Part shown: positions 35,497-47,695 of the stretch, one piece after another
Layout of the letters: each line of letters starts with the position of its first letter
How positions within the stretch are numbered: position 1 is the first letter of the stretch
Origin: Cephalotus follicularis
Lineage: Eukaryota; Streptophyta; Magnoliopsida; Oxalidales; Cephalotaceae
DNA: 64,000 nucleotides
Direction: 5' to 3'
Assembly (NCBI GenBank): GCA_001972305.1
Contig: BDDD01000546.1
Coordinates: 19,559 to 83,558 of the forward strand
Made by a program: the position numbers and the translations under genes
The notes under the pieces: generated by a model
Seen by the model: the letters and a program-made list of their open reading frames with translations, nothing else
Told to the model about the DNA's origin: nothing
Databases searched by the model: none

Positions 35497-35954
35497 GTGA
35501 CCACTGGTCATGTAGGAACTACAACCCACTCATGCATGAAGATGCAGATACAGCAGGCAATATGCAATGCAATGAGATGCAATAATAACAGTACAGTATA
35601 ACACTTCGTTCATTCACTACTAGCAGTCAATAACAGTACGATCCATTCTGTATCATTCCTTAACAGTCATTCACAGTCACTAACAGTCATTCACAATCAT
35701 TAATCGTCATAATAAATCTTTCCTCAGTATCCCCTACTAAAGGAAGAGCAATAACGCACTCCAGACATTAAGGCAGAGGAGCCGGGACAGGAATAATCAT
35801 TACATTTTACGCAGACCGGTTCCCCGGCTGTAGGAAGAGCAATATATGCACTGTAGGCATTATAGGCAGAGGAGAGGAACATAACATTATACAGTATCAG
35901 TAACAGCCATTCAGTACACTATACAGTTATAATAACAATAACAGTAACAGTCAG

Positions 35955-36150
35955 TATAGCTCATCTCGGTCGGTGATCAGTCGGCTCATCTCAGTTGGTG
36001 ATCCGACGGCTCATCTCGGTCGGTGATCCATTGGGCTATCTTGGTGATCCCATAGGCTCGTCTCAAAGATAGGCTTGATGGCTCATCTCAATCGGTGATC
36101 TGACGGCTCATCTCAGTCGATGATCAGTCAGCTCATCTCAATTGGTCATC
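35955..36150 (+). repeat. Tandem GGCTCATCTCGGTCGGTGAT repeat
   Basis: About six to seven units of 25-30 bp with the words GGCTCATCTC, GTCGGTGATC and CGACGGCTCA, partly decayed in the middle. Confidence 0.85.
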
Positions 36151-37014
36151 AGGCACAGTACAGTACATTGACATTACATTAACAATACATTACACTACAT
36201 TCACTACGTTGACATTTATAACATTACATTAACATTTATCATAGGGTCTGCCTTCTTTACCACATTAAACCATATTTCTTATTTAAGTCATTATACATTT
36301 TATTATTATAACCCTACTCTTTAATTTCCATTTACTAACCCATATACTATAATGTATATTGCCCAAAATCTAGGTCCAAGTTAACACTTACTCATTTAGT
36401 AAGCGCCTGGAGAGAAGCCCAGCATTGCAAGGCCCAACATTCAAAGGAGCTGCATTGGCGCCCATAATTCAACAAAACGTACCGTTCTCTCTCTTTCTCA
36501 CTTTGTTGGCCTGCATGCATTCTTCCAGGATGTTTACATGTTGACACCAGGCTCGTCTTCATCATTGTACATCCCTGATCTGTGGCGCGTAAAACTGCTC
36601 AATTGGGGACGTATGACAGTGGACGAGGGTGTCTCCCGCACTTGGTCCTCGGGCGATTGGCGCCGTTAGTAGAGCACAAGCTTCATGGGTGCATGTTGTC
36701 TATGGCGCTCTGTTCTGGCGCGTCCTCAAGCAGAACAGAGGAGAGTGCAAGGGCGTCTACGTGAAGAGCTTCGGCGCTATGGCATGCTTGGGATGCATGG
36801 CCTGGCTTCCTTGGACACATGAGACTGGTGCGTCCTCGACAACGGCGATGGTGCGTCTCCAGTGATACGGCAGAGAACGAGATGCATGGCAAGGGACAAG
36901 CACGTCCTCTGCGCTTGGTGTCCTTGACGTCTTGCATGGATGCGTCTTCTGTACTTGTGCTCGGGCGATGGCACCTCGCAGGTCACCTCAACACCATGGG
37001 TATTTCTCCATGGG

Positions 37015-37240
37015 CGTTTTACCTCGAGCATTCCTTTTCAGGCATTTCTGCTCGGGCTTTTCTCCCCATGCATTTCTCCTTGGGCGTTTCTCCTCGGGCG
37101 TTTCTTCCCGGGCATGGCTTCACTAGCGTTTCTCCTCGGGCATTTTCTCCTCGGGCGTTTCTGCCCCTGGCGCTTCTCCTCTGGCGCTCCACCTCTGGCT
37201 TTTTCTCCCCGGGCGTTTCCACCCCTGGCATGGGAGTGGT
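37015..37240 (+). repeat. CTCGGGCGTTTCTC minisatellite in B
   Basis: About twelve units of 17-20 bp built on TTTCTCCTCGGGCG, several carrying CCCGGG cores. In element orientation it lies about 1.0-1.26 kb from the LTR start, the same zone that holds array 2 in A, C and F. Confidence 0.82.
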
Positions 37241-38349
37241 GTGAGGCACATGCAGAGGACAGTGGCGTCCTTTGCACTTAGCCTCCCCGGGCATGGCAAG
37301 TCTGTCCTCTGCATTTGTCCCCGGGCGATGACACCTCAGGCATTTTTATAGAAGAAGCTCAGCGCTCGTACATGTAATGACGTTGCAAAGATTTGGCACA
37401 CCCCTGGCGTGAGCATGGCAGAACGCATGGATATAGGAATGCGTCCCCGGTGCATGGTGCATCATTTGGCATCCTCAACATGTGACGCCAATGCACGCGA
37501 TGCACTACCCAGTAAAAACAAGTACGCCAGTGACGCTTAGCGCGAGATATTTGGAGGCACGGATGCGTGCTTGGGCGTAGTGTCTTAACAGTATCCGTGG
37601 AGTAGTGTACATTTTATCCTTGCATTTCTAAGACAAATATTCTATACTAACAGCAGCACAATATTAGCAATTAAAACTATTGAGGAGTGCCGGTAGGAGA
37701 ACCTACCTGGAATTGATGAGCTCTAGCACACTTCCTCCACGGGTTCCTCTTTTGTCTTCACTTCATTTTCCTTGCTCCCTGGTAGCTCCTCCCTTGTCTC
37801 TTCCAAGGTTGGAGATGAGGGGATTTGATGAAAGTGGAGAGAAGGATCCCTTTCTCCCCCAAAATATCAGCCACCCTCCCATTGTCTCTACTCCTCTTTT
37901 TATAGGCAGCCAAGGAAGGCTCTAGAACTCACTCCACAATTCCAGCAGATTTCTTCATATTGTGGGCTGCCGAGGACAGCCCACATTTCTTCCTTTCTCC
38001 TTTAATTCAATTTGGCCCAATATCCTTCTTCTTCATTATAATAATTTACCCAATATCAATTCAACACTCTTCAAGCCCAAGTGTTATGCCTTCCTTTATT
38101 TATCATAATTTGGCCCAAGGCCAAATATAAATATTCAAGCTCAAATAATATTATCACCATTTAGGCCCAAAATACTATTTATCCATTAATTCAATTCCCA
38201 GTCCAATAACAATATTACATCTTTGGGCCCAATTTCCATTTCTTAATATTTATAAAATTTCGGGTATTACATTCTACTGGGAATCTAGAAGCTGACAAGG
38301 TATATGTATGTCATCCCATACCAACATATATATAAATAGTTAACCTCTA

Positions 38350-38355
38350 GTGGTT

Positions 38356-38389
<34 letters not shown>

Positions 38390-38720
38390 CCATACCAGTA
38401 TATATACAAGTAGTTAACCGCATTCCCTTTTAATCAGTCATTCATTCACTTAATCGTCCAATCAATCATTCAATCGTTCGCTCAGTCATACATTCAATCA
38501 TTCATTATGCAGTCATAAATTCAATCCTTCATTCAGTCAATCCATTATGCAATCAATCATTCACTCAAATACTCATTGGCTAGTCCCCGAGGGTTCTAGC
38601 TTAGGGTCCATTAAACCATTCACTCGGTCAATCATTTAATCAGTCAATTATCATTCGATATAAAATTCGTTCTGTCAAACACTTATGCCTTTAGGTCCAT
38701 TCAATCAGTCACTTATTCAT
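38350..38720. repeat. TA microsatellite and TCAT/TCAA-rich stretch
   Basis: A TA run of about 30 bp near 38358-38387, flanked by related ATATATAAATAGTTAACC and ATATACAAGTAGTTAACC copies, then 300 bp of ATTCATTCA/CAATCATTCA words. No gene. Confidence 0.85.
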
Positions 38721-39045
38721 TCCGGTCCATACAGTCGGTCACTTATCCATTTCAGTTCTTCCCATCAGTCACTTGTCCATTTCATATGTCATGGACTTCA
38801 CTACCATTTCAACCTCTTGGGCTACATTCACTCCTTCTGCATCTCTATTTGCTCAAGTACATCAAATCAACAGCTCGGCTCTCGCTCCTCCTGCAGTTTT
38901 ACTTCGATGACTGTCAAATTTCACTTTTTGTATAACTCCAAAGGGTTAGTATCCACTTATCTTGTCCGCATGCAATAACTTTATTAGCCAAGGACTCCTT
39001 ACTGGTGTATACAGAATAGGAGAACCACGGCTCTGATACCAAAAT

Positions 39046-39109
39046 TGTAATGCCCCAAACCCCAAGCGTCAAACCTTGGGGGTTGACCCTTGGGGTTTGG
39101 GGCGTTACA
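39046..39109. other. 64-bp terminal fold-back of B
   Basis: Two 20-nt arms (39046-39065 and 39090-39109) are inverted copies with one mismatch, around a 24-nt loop. The outer 44 bases equal, inverted, the last 44 bases of the LTR at 35148-35191 with one mismatch. Confidence 0.88.
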
Positions 39110-39245
39110 AACAGGGGTTACACCACTTGGTGTTTGAATTATTGGTCCAAAAACCTCTCTTTTGGACAAAGATTGCAATTCTGCTTGTATTGCATCTTTC
39201 CATTTTGGCCAATCATTCTTTGTTGACATTGTTCAACACTTTGTG
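39110..39245 (-). pseudogene. pol: Copia reverse transcriptase, N-terminal piece
   Basis: The minus-strand reading NDWPKWKDAIQAEL...S-L-x-K-R-E-V-F-G-P is the standard entry of copia RT. It is isolated between insertions B and C. Confidence 0.88.
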
Positions 39246-40429
39246 TGTAATAACCGCAATTTCAATTCATGTATTGTGTACCCAACGATGAATAAAATAT
39301 ACTTTTTGGGATGTTATTTTGGTTACCTTTTTTAATAGAACGAAGTTGGAATAAAATTCTTAGATGGAAAACTAAAGAAATAATTTCTGGTGCCAAACTG
39401 TCGACGCCTAACTCCTTGCCGTCGATGCTTTGAGCCCTGACACGTGTACAAACACGCAGTTGAAGGCTGAGTTATGATGCACAAACTGCCGAAGCCAGAG
39501 AGAAAACCGTCGATGCTTTGCGCGGTGTCAGGAATGTGACACACGCGTGTTAGAACATAGCAGTGGTGCCAAATGGTTTTCCTTGCAAGCTAAGTGTCCG
39601 GCGACGTGTCAATCATGCAAGGGAACATTACCAGTTGTTGATAATGCCAGACCAAGGAGTCATGCATGTCTCTTTTCACCTGTAACCTGCAAGACATTGA
39701 GAAAGAAACAAAAAAGAAAGCAAGGCATGCATGTGTGAGAGAGAAGTGTACATTAAAAGTTGAACCAACTGAGGAATGAAAGGCAAGAGATTGAGCACTT
39801 ATATCAGCTGATACTTGAGATATTTGAGTGTTAAAAAACACTGAGGAAGAGGAGGACTAGCTGGACAGTTTCTGGAAGTGCTAGAGGTTACATGTTAATG
39901 TTTGAAGAGTTCAAGTGGTTGAAGCTTTGATTCCATGTAAGTTACAATTCGAAGCTCACTTACTGTGGCTAAGATGGTTATGTAAACATGTTGAAGTCAA
40001 TGATATACCTACTGTTGAACATGCAAATCAGTAGTTGGATCGTAAGAGTTAATTGAAAAATGGAGAAGTGAAACTTAGGAATTTCATTATAGCTTATGAT
40101 TCGATTCCTTGATGTTATCATGATTAGATAACTGAATAAACTTACTGGTATTTATTTATAGACCTGTAAACATGCAATTGTTCAGGCTAATTCCTGCTGA
40201 GATTGAGAGTTGAGTTGTTGAAGAACATTGGACATAAAGAGAGAGGTCAATCCAATTTGACTTCAGGATAGCAATTGAGGTAGGGGTTTTTGACATGTTT
40301 TTGAACATATAACATGTATAATGTGTAGTGATGGTCAATACCTTATTGCATGTTGAATTGGATTGAGATGTGGTTGATTTTATGCATCCCCTATTTTGAT
40401 ATTGCTCCTGGAATTCGAAAGAACGCCAG

Positions 40430-40570
40430 AAGCGCCGACGCTTTAGTTCAGACAGTCGACGCTTTGGTGCGAAAATGGCATATTAAGGCTTAGAATGTCG
40501 ATGCTTAAGTTGTGTAGTGTCGAAGCTTAGTCATAAACCGTCGACGCTCACACAGAAATTGTTGACGCTT
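40430..40570. repeat. Phased GCGTCGACGC array 2 in C 5' LTR
   Basis: Core positions 40436, 40457, 40499, 40521, 40542 and 40563: intervals 21, 42, 22, 21, 21. The 42-bp step is one empty slot that keeps register. Confidence 0.9.
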
Positions 40571-40723
40571 TAGAACAGTAAATGTAGAAATGTGTAAACT
40601 GATCGATTGAATTGTTTGTGGTTGCAATTATCCTTGATCTGCTATATTGTAACTATTATTAATGTTATTTAATGAAATTACTACTGGTATAGATACCTAT
40701 TCAAGGATTTTACCAACCTAATG

Positions 40724-41996
40724 TGTAGGAAGTCTAGAGGGGGGGTGAATAGACTTATAAAAATTACTATCAATTATACCACAAAATAATTCAATTAACA
40801 CAAACACACAATTGCGGAAAGTAAAGAGTGTAGGGTTTAGAGAATTTGCAAACGGATATATAGTGGTTCGGCAAACCGCCTACGTCCACACCCCAAGGCC
40901 TCCCCTTGAGTATTCCACTAGGTATGCCCCAATCCGGGCTTGAAACTCCAACCGAGCTCCAACAACTTTCGCTCCAACCAAGCGAATTACAACTTTGCTC
41001 CAACCGAGCAATACAAGAGACAACCTCTCTTGTATGTGTGAAAGTAATAGTTTGAAGGTTACAAATTCGTAGGAATTTGTTTTACAATTTCAGCTCACTT
41101 TAAACAAAGCTACAAGTGTATATGAAATGTAAAAATAAAGCTTTGTAATGTGTAGGATGGCTTTGGATTGATCTCTTTTTATGTTTGAGAGCCTTTGGAT
41201 TGTACTTGAGATAGCTTAGAAGAATATGCAACTTGAATGCTTGATCACTTGTGCAAGAGCTCCAAAATTCCTTAACTAGGTGTGCCTCCAACGGATCTAT
41301 TTTTAACTGTCTGTTACAAATCCAGTCGGCTGGATTTGGACGGCAGTCAGCTGGATTGATGGCGCATACATTTGAATATAGCCGTTAGGGTTGGGCAGTA
41401 GGCTGTCTCCTCTAGGCAGTCGACTGGTTGGGCTGGCAGTCGACTGGATGCTCTGTTCCAGTCGGCTGTTGAGCTGATTTTGGAGATTACAAATGCTACT
41501 GCCTGATTTTGCACAATTGAAAACAGTCGGCTGGATCCCCTGGCAGTCGACTGGATCCCCTGGCAGTCGACTGGTACCCTGCATCAGTCGGCTGGATTGG
41601 GTGTTGAAATGTTACAGAAGCTACTACCTGAAATTGTACCCATGGCAGTCGACTGATGCCCTGTGGTAGTCAACTGGATTTGCTTGGCAGTCGACTGGAC
41701 CCCTGTGGGAGTCGACTGGATTGGTGTTCCTGCAGATTCTGAGTTTGGTTGAACAAACAGATGACTACATAACCTCTGGAAGTCGACTACTTAAACTTGG
41801 GCAGTCGACTGGATTGCTCACCAGTTGGCTGGATTGGCCTGTATCTGCATAAATGTTCTTGGCACAACTTTGGACATAAAATCAAGTAAGTATATGAAGT
41901 TATAACTTAAAGAATTATGCATACAAGTAATCTATGTTTGTTAATCATCAAAATAACATATGTAAATGAAATTAAACGGGGTGGCAAAGGCCAACA
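40724..41996 (+). mobile_element. Solo LTR D, target duplication TAATG
   Basis: 1273 bp, TGTAGGAAGTCTAGAGGGGG to ...GGCCAACA, with TAATG on both sides, inside C's 5' LTR; the empty site is seen in C's 3' LTR near 49170. Its start, with a G run then GTGAATAGA, and a later TAGTGGTTCGG block also occur, diverged, in E, so D and E are one class, distinct from the gypsy LTRs. No primer site or gene is present. The class is uncertain, possibly copia-related. It carries the array 41323-41831. Confidence 0.88.
41323..41831. repeat. Phased CAGTCGACTGGAT array in D
   Basis: Runs start at 41323, 41344; 41396, 41417, 41437, 41459; 41524, 41544, 41564, 41585; 41646, 41667, 41688, 41709; 41780, 41802, 41822. 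Every step within a run is 20-22 bp. Words extend to CAGTCGACTGGAT, so the unit has a direction. Confidence 0.93.
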
Positions 41997-42972
41997 TAAT
42001 GCTTTAAGCATAAATAATGATTCTTAATGGTTTTCTTATGGAAAATCTTATTGTCATACAAACTACTATTTTCCTCTTAATAGAGGCACTGTTACCGTTT
42101 TGTTCTCCAAGAGAACCACTGACTGAATTGTTATGTTTTCTAAAAATGAAAACTACCGTTATATTGCATATTATAGATATATGTAATATTACCACTGAAT
42201 TGATTGAATTGATTGTCTATGTCATTGCCGTTAGTCGAGTGATAGGAGACATCACTGGCTATGGGGTGGTCCTATGTGCCAGGAGTTGGCTAGAGTATCC
42301 ACCCAAACTCTCTGCAATGCAGATCTTGATTGTTAAATTGCCCGCTAATGCCGGTAGTAACTGACCTGATCTATCATCTTCGGAGTGTAGGGTAATAGAT
42401 AGGTGGTGCACAGTTGGTGCTAGGAGTTACGACATGTGACACCCAAACCACTGTACTGATTGATTGTACCCTTGTGCGGTATTCTTGCATTGTACTGTCT
42501 ATGGCCACTTGGCATGATTACGTATATATTGGAATACTATATATATATATGTCATTTCATTTACACTATCATGCATATTTACATTTATAGATTCAATTAC
42601 ATGCTTTATCTTCCTACTTAGCCAAGTGAGGACAACGGCTAACCCCCTATAATTTCATATTAAGTGAAGGCATTCGGGAGCTGCTGTTGGAGCTTTTGGA
42701 GAGCTTTTATCTGCTTAAGGTTGTTATCCTTATAATTTGTATTTGTAATGAACGGTTCGCACTCCGTTGTTGTTTTACCTTTCCTTATGTATAAGGATAA
42801 TTTGATGGATTGTATATGCACGTAGTATGGGCTGCGTGCGGATGACTTTGTAATCCAGTTTTAAATGCTTCCGCTTATTTATGAAATGTTGAATGAAATA
42901 CTGGATTATATGTATTCCTGATATCACCACATATGTTGTCTAAACGTAATGGAATAACGTGGTGTGACAACG

Positions 42973-42983
42973 TGGTATCAGAG
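42973..42983 (+). other. Primer-binding site of C
   Basis: TGGTATCAGAG three bases after the 5' LTR, matching initiator-methionine tRNA, as in F. Confidence 0.88.
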
Positions 42984-43072
42984 CATATTCCATATATGCT
43001 AGCTGGGATAAGTTTCTCAGAAATTAAGTGAATTGTTTCCTAAGGATTATGTCATTCCATATAGGAAACCGA

Positions 43073-44230
43073 ATGGACCTATGAAGAGGTAGAAGAGGAA
43101 GGCGTAGGGCAGACGAATGAGTCAATGCACCGCCAGTGCACGAACATGATCCGCCAGCGAATGAAGGAGTGAATGTTCCCCCAGTACAAGACGAGAGGAG
43201 TAACTTTAACCGCATGGCTGACCTCTTTCAACAACAGATGCAAGCTAATGCGGCGAACATGGAACAGATTCGGCAAATGTTCGAGGCTAACCGGGCCTAT
43301 CATCAGGCTCCTAAAGCTTGTCATACCGGTGGATTTGGCCGAGATCTGGAGCAGTTCATGAGACCGAATCCTCCGACATTCAATGGTGAGCTGAATGCTA
43401 CTGTGGCTGAGTAGTGGATTAGAGATTTGGAGAAAATATTTGCTGCCCTGGAATGTACTGATGAGCCGAAACTCAACTTTGCTGTATACCGCTTATGGGG
43501 CGAGGCTACCTATTGGTGGGAAAGGACTGAAGCAAAATGGGAATCTCGTAGACTTGACAGGACTTGAGACAGATTTCAGTCTGAGTTCCTTGAAACTTAT
43601 GTGCCACAGATAGAGCGTGACCGGAGGGAGACCGAACTGATGGAGTTACACCAAGGAGACATGACGGTAGCTCAGTACCAGACTAGATTGGTGGAGCTGG
43701 CAAGACATACACCTTATCTTGTAGAGGGTGAATCACGGATGATCTGAAGGTTCCTTAAAGGCCTTCAACCTGACATCAGATCTAAACTGTTGATGTTGCA
43801 GCTAACCTCTTTTGTAGATGTTGCTGAGAGGGCGATGATTCTGGAAGCATATGCGAATGAAAGGAGAGTGGAACGGTCTCGTACTAATCAATCGAGGGCC
43901 GCACAGTCACAGGGGCAGAGGAGTAATAATCCTTCTAAGTCAACAAAGTCTAACAACAGAGGTCAAGGGGTTCTCGACGCAGAAATTCATGATCAAGGAC
44001 ACCTAACCGAAGCGGTCAACAAAATGCGGGTGGATGTACTTTCTGTGGTCGTCAGAACCAGATGAGACTGAGTGCTGGAAAAAGATGGGGAAATGCTTGA
44101 GTTGTGGTTCACAAGAACATATGTTGAACAGTTGTCCTATGATGAGGGATCAGGCACGCGGCCAACAAGGAAGTGCTAGTGCAAGTGGTAGTGTTGCGGC
44201 TGCTTAACCGCGGAAGGATACCGGGAAAGG
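43073..44230 (+). pseudogene. gag: Gag of C
   Basis: Plus-strand pieces in Gag order: ERSNFNRMADLFQQQMQAN, an EQIRQMFEANRAYHQAPKAC segment, the NGELNATVAE segment, a LQLTSFVDVAERAMILEAYA segment and, near 44090-44145, a zinc-knuckle-like CGSQEHMLNSCP. Blocks correspond one to one with the F Gag. Broken, with a few interruptions. Confidence 0.85.
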
Positions 44231-44234
44231 AATT

Positions 44235-46000
44235 GTGAAAGGTAGGGTCTACACCTTATCTAGAGATGATGTGCCAGAATCTACTACTGTTATCGGAGGT
44301 ACTATTTATATATCTGGCATACTAGCTCATGTATTGATTGAGCCTGGTGTGACACATTCATTCATTGCATCTGAATTTTCTTGCAACTTACATGGTGTTA
44401 CTTCTAGATTGCCCTATGTATTGGAAGTGAGTACTCCTGCAGGTACTTGTCTTCTATCTGACACTATAATGAAAGATTGTGAGATCATGGTAGCTGGGAT
44501 TCAGTTATCTGCTGACTTGATAGTGTTACTTATCCGGGATTTTGATGTAATCTTAGGAATGGACTGGTTGTATGCTCATCATGCTTGTGTTGATTGCTAC
44601 AATAAGATGATGACTTTTTACCTTCAAGATGGGACTGAGTGCAAGTTTATCGGGGAGAAGAATGTTTCTTCTCCGATCATTTCATATACTCGAGCACAGA
44701 AGTATCTCAAGCAAGGATGTGAGGGCTATTTGGCGTATGTGGTTGATCATACGAAAGGTACGCCTAGTATTGAACAAGTGCCTGTTGTATGTGAATTTCC
44801 TGATGTATTTTTAGATGAACTCACTTCGTTGCCACCGGAGAGAGATATAGAGTTCAGCATCGAACTATTGCCTGGGACTGCTCCTATATCTAAAGCTTCG
44901 TACCGAATGGCTCCTGTCGAACTGAAGGAGTTGAAGATTCAATTGCAGGATTACCTTGAAAAGGGCTTTATCAGACCGAGTGTATCACCTTGGGGAGCAC
45001 CGATTCTGTTTGTGAAAAATAAGGATGGATCAATGCGATTATGTATCGATTACAGGCTGCTAAATCAGGTGACTGTGAAGAACAATTATCCTCTGCCACA
45101 TATTGAGGAGTTGTTCGACCAATTGCAAGGCTCTACCGTATTCTCCAAACTTGACCTAAGAACAGGTTATCATCAGTTGAGGATTAGAGAAGGTGATGTG
45201 GAGAAGACCGCATTTTGAACCAGATATGGGCATTACGAATTTCTTATACTGCCGTTTGGTTTGACAAATTCTCCTGCAGCCTTTATGTGTCTGATGAACA
45301 AAGTGTTCCAACCCTATCTTGACCAGTTCGTCGTTATATTCCTAGACGACATCCTGATTTATTCGAAGAGCATCGAGGAACACATGCAGCACTTGAGAAT
45401 TGTATTGCAGACACTACAGAAGGAACAGTTATACGCCAAATTCAGCAACTGCGACTTTTGGCTGGATCATGTTACTTTCCTAGGTCACATTGGTTCGAGT
45501 GAAGGATTGTCAATAGATCCTTCAAAGATAGAGAGTATTATTGATTGGCCCCAACCGAGAAACGTTACTGAGGTTCGTAGTTTCTTGGGATTGGCTGGTT
45601 ACTACCGAAGGTTCATCAAAGGATTTTCAAAGCTTGCTGCACCTTTGACACAGGTGACTCAGAAGAAGTCAAGTTTTGTATGGGATGATGCTTCTGAGGC
45701 AAGTTTCTAAGAGTTGAAGAGTCGGTTGATTTCAGCTCCAGTGTTCGCATTACCGGAGGGTAATGAGGGTGTCTATACTGATGCTTCTGCGAAGGGATTG
45801 GGATGCATTCTTATGCAACATGGTAGGGTGATTGCAGACGCATCAAGGAAGTTAAAGCCGTATGAGGAAAATTATCCCGTACACGATCTTGAGTTGGCAG
45901 CCATAGTGTTTGCTTTGCAGAAATGGAGGCACTACCTCTATGGTGCTCAATTTGAGATCTTTACTGACCATAAAAGTTTAAAGTATTTATTTTCCTAGAA
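44235..46000 (+). pseudogene. pol: Protease, RT and RNase H of C
   Basis: Protease motif near residue 35 ([12 protein letters not shown]), RT entry ([35 protein letters not shown]), [15 protein letters not shown], the catalytic [27 protein letters not shown], then RNase H ([11 protein letters not shown] to [20 protein letters not shown]). The 327-residue stretch 44235-45218 is the longest clean part. Fossil copy with a few interruptions. Confidence 0.92.
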
Positions 46001-46149
46001 GCAGCTCAACATAAGACAAAGGCGATGGGTGGAATTCTTTAATGATTACAACTGCAACATTCAATACCACCCAGGATAGGCAAATGTAGTGGCAGATGCG
46101 CTGAGTCACAAGGCAGTGATTGCTGGAGCAATGGTTTCACAGTGAAAGC

Positions 46150-47656
46150 TATTGGAGGAATTTCAGAGATGGAATCCGTTCATGGTTTCCCGTGGAGTTA
46201 TAGTAGCAAGTCTGAGAGCACAACCGGAACTTCTGGAACGTATTCTGATTGCTCAGTATAGTGATTCTGAGTTATGGAGTATTCATGAGAACCCACACAC
46301 TGGTTCTGATTTCTCCATTTATACTGATGGCATCTTGAGGTTCCGAGGATGGATATGTGTTCCGAATGATGAGAGCATCCGGAATGAGCTACTGCAATAA
46401 GCTCCCAAGTCAAAATACAGTGTTCACCTGGGAAGTTCCAAGATGTGGCATGACATGAAAAAGAACTGCTGGTGGAGTGGTATGAAGAGAGAGATTGTTG
46501 AATGCGTATCGAGATGTTTGACCTGTCAGAGAGTGAAGGCTGAACATCAAAAACCTGCGAGACTGCTACAATCGTTACCAGTGGTATAGTGGAAATGGGA
46601 ACATGTAACCATGGACTTTGTGCCGGGACTACCGAGGTCGCTTAATCAGCATGAAGCAGTGTGGGATGTAGTGGATAGACTCACTAAATCTGCTCACTTT
46701 CTTCCAATGAACATGACGTATTCTATCGAGAAGCTTGCTCGATTGTATATCAGGGAGATGGTGAGATTGCATGGGGTGTCGGTCAGTATTGTTTGTGACC
46801 GAGATGCTAGATTTACTTCAAGGTTCTGGAAGAAGTTCCAAGCAACAATGGGAACAACCTTGAATTTTAGCACTGCATTCCACCCACAGACTGACGGACA
46901 GTCCGAGCGTACTATCCAGACCCTGGAGGATATGCTACGGGCTTGCATGATTGATTTTGCTGGGAGTTGAGAGGATCATCTGGCACCGATTGAGTTCTCC
47001 TACAACAACAGTTTTCACACCAGCATTGGAATGGCTCCCTATGAAGCTTTGTATGGGAGAAAGTGTAGATCACCTATTTGCTGGGACAAGGTAGGTGAGA
47101 GAGAAGTGCTAGGACCGAACTTGGTACAAGAGACGACCGATAAAGTGGATATAATAAAGAAGATACTGCTAGCTGCACAAAGTCGGTAGAAGAGTTACGC
47201 CGATAGCAAGAGGAGGAAGCTAGAATTCGAGAAGGGGGATCATGTTTTCCTGAAGATCTCGCCTTCGAAAGGGATACACCATTTTTGCCTCAAAGGGAAG
47301 TTAGCACCGAGGTATATTGGGCCTTATGAAATACTGGAAAGAGTGGGGGATATAGCATTTCAGATTGCACTACCGCCTAGTTTGTTGGATGTGCACAACG
47401 TATTTCATGTCTCCATGTTACGGAAATACATGCCTGACCCAACCCACATATTGAGCTACGACCCTGGATTCATCAGTCCTAGATTGTCTTATGATGAGAG
47501 GCTGACGAGGATAGTGGATCGAATGGAGAAGGTACTCAGGAATAAGACTATTCCTATGGTAAAAGTTTTGTGGCGTTTTCACGGAGCATAGGAGGCTATG
47601 TGGGAGTGTGAAGATGAAATGATGGAGACATTTCCCCACTGGTTCGGAATGTAAGG
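46150..47656 (+). pseudogene. pol: Integrase and chromodomain-like tail of C
   Basis: The HHCC region ends in [20 protein letters not shown]. The core follows with [25 protein letters not shown] and [20 protein letters not shown], then a basic KRRKLEFEKGDHVFLKI, MLRKYMPDPTHIL and a VLWRFHGA...MWECEDEMMETFPHW tail, as in chromoviruses. Broken, with a few interruptions. Confidence 0.88.
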
Positions 47657-47695
47657 GCTAAATTCGAGAACGAATTTTCTTTAAGGAGGGGGGAA

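Larger units (their letters stand above)
35148..38271 (-). repeat. LTR of B (3124 bp)
   Basis: Contains a TGACCCATT/AATGGGTCA hairpin (35467-35496), AACAGTCATTCA words (35650-35710), a GGCTCATCTCGGTCGGTGAT repeat (35955-36150), the CTCGGGCGTTTCTC array (36900-37330) and AT-rich DNA (38000-38271). The frames at 36819-37244 and 37019-37294 are translations of the GC-rich array, not genes. TCGA words are not enriched. Confidence 0.78.
35148..39109 (-). mobile_element. Non-canonical LTR element B with fold-back 5' end
   Basis: Minus-strand order: a 64-bp fold-back (39109-39046), primer-binding site (39041-39031), about 760 bp of interior without a gene, then a full LTR (38271-35148, TGTAATACCCG to GGGGCGTTACA). 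The normal 5' LTR is missing. Its place is taken by an inverted copy of the LTR's own end, so both element ends read TGTAACGCCCC inward. Flanks AACAA and AACAG match at 4 of 5 bases and copia pol resumes on both sides, so it inserted as a unit. Non-autonomous (LARD/TRIM-like). Confidence 0.75.
39246..42969 (+). repeat. 5' LTR of C, carrying LTR D
   Basis: TGTAATAACCGC to GGTGTGACA. Array 1 has cores near 39402, 39423, 39490 and 39511; array 2 near 40436, 40457, 40499, 40521, 40542 and 40563. LTR D occupies 40724-41996. Hairpin at 42618-42642. Confidence 0.92.

Noticed and set aside
36819-37294. GC-rich 141- and 113-aa frames as host genes
   Set aside because: They are translations of a minisatellite in several frames, inside LTR B.
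35148-39109. B as a DNA transposon with 44-bp terminal inverted repeats
   Set aside because: It has an LTR start, a primer-binding site and a 5-bp duplication type shared with LTR elements; the inverted ends are explained by the fold-back.
40724-41996. D as a complete short TRIM element
   Set aside because: No internal direct repeats at its ends, primer site or polypurine tract were found, so a solo LTR is simpler.
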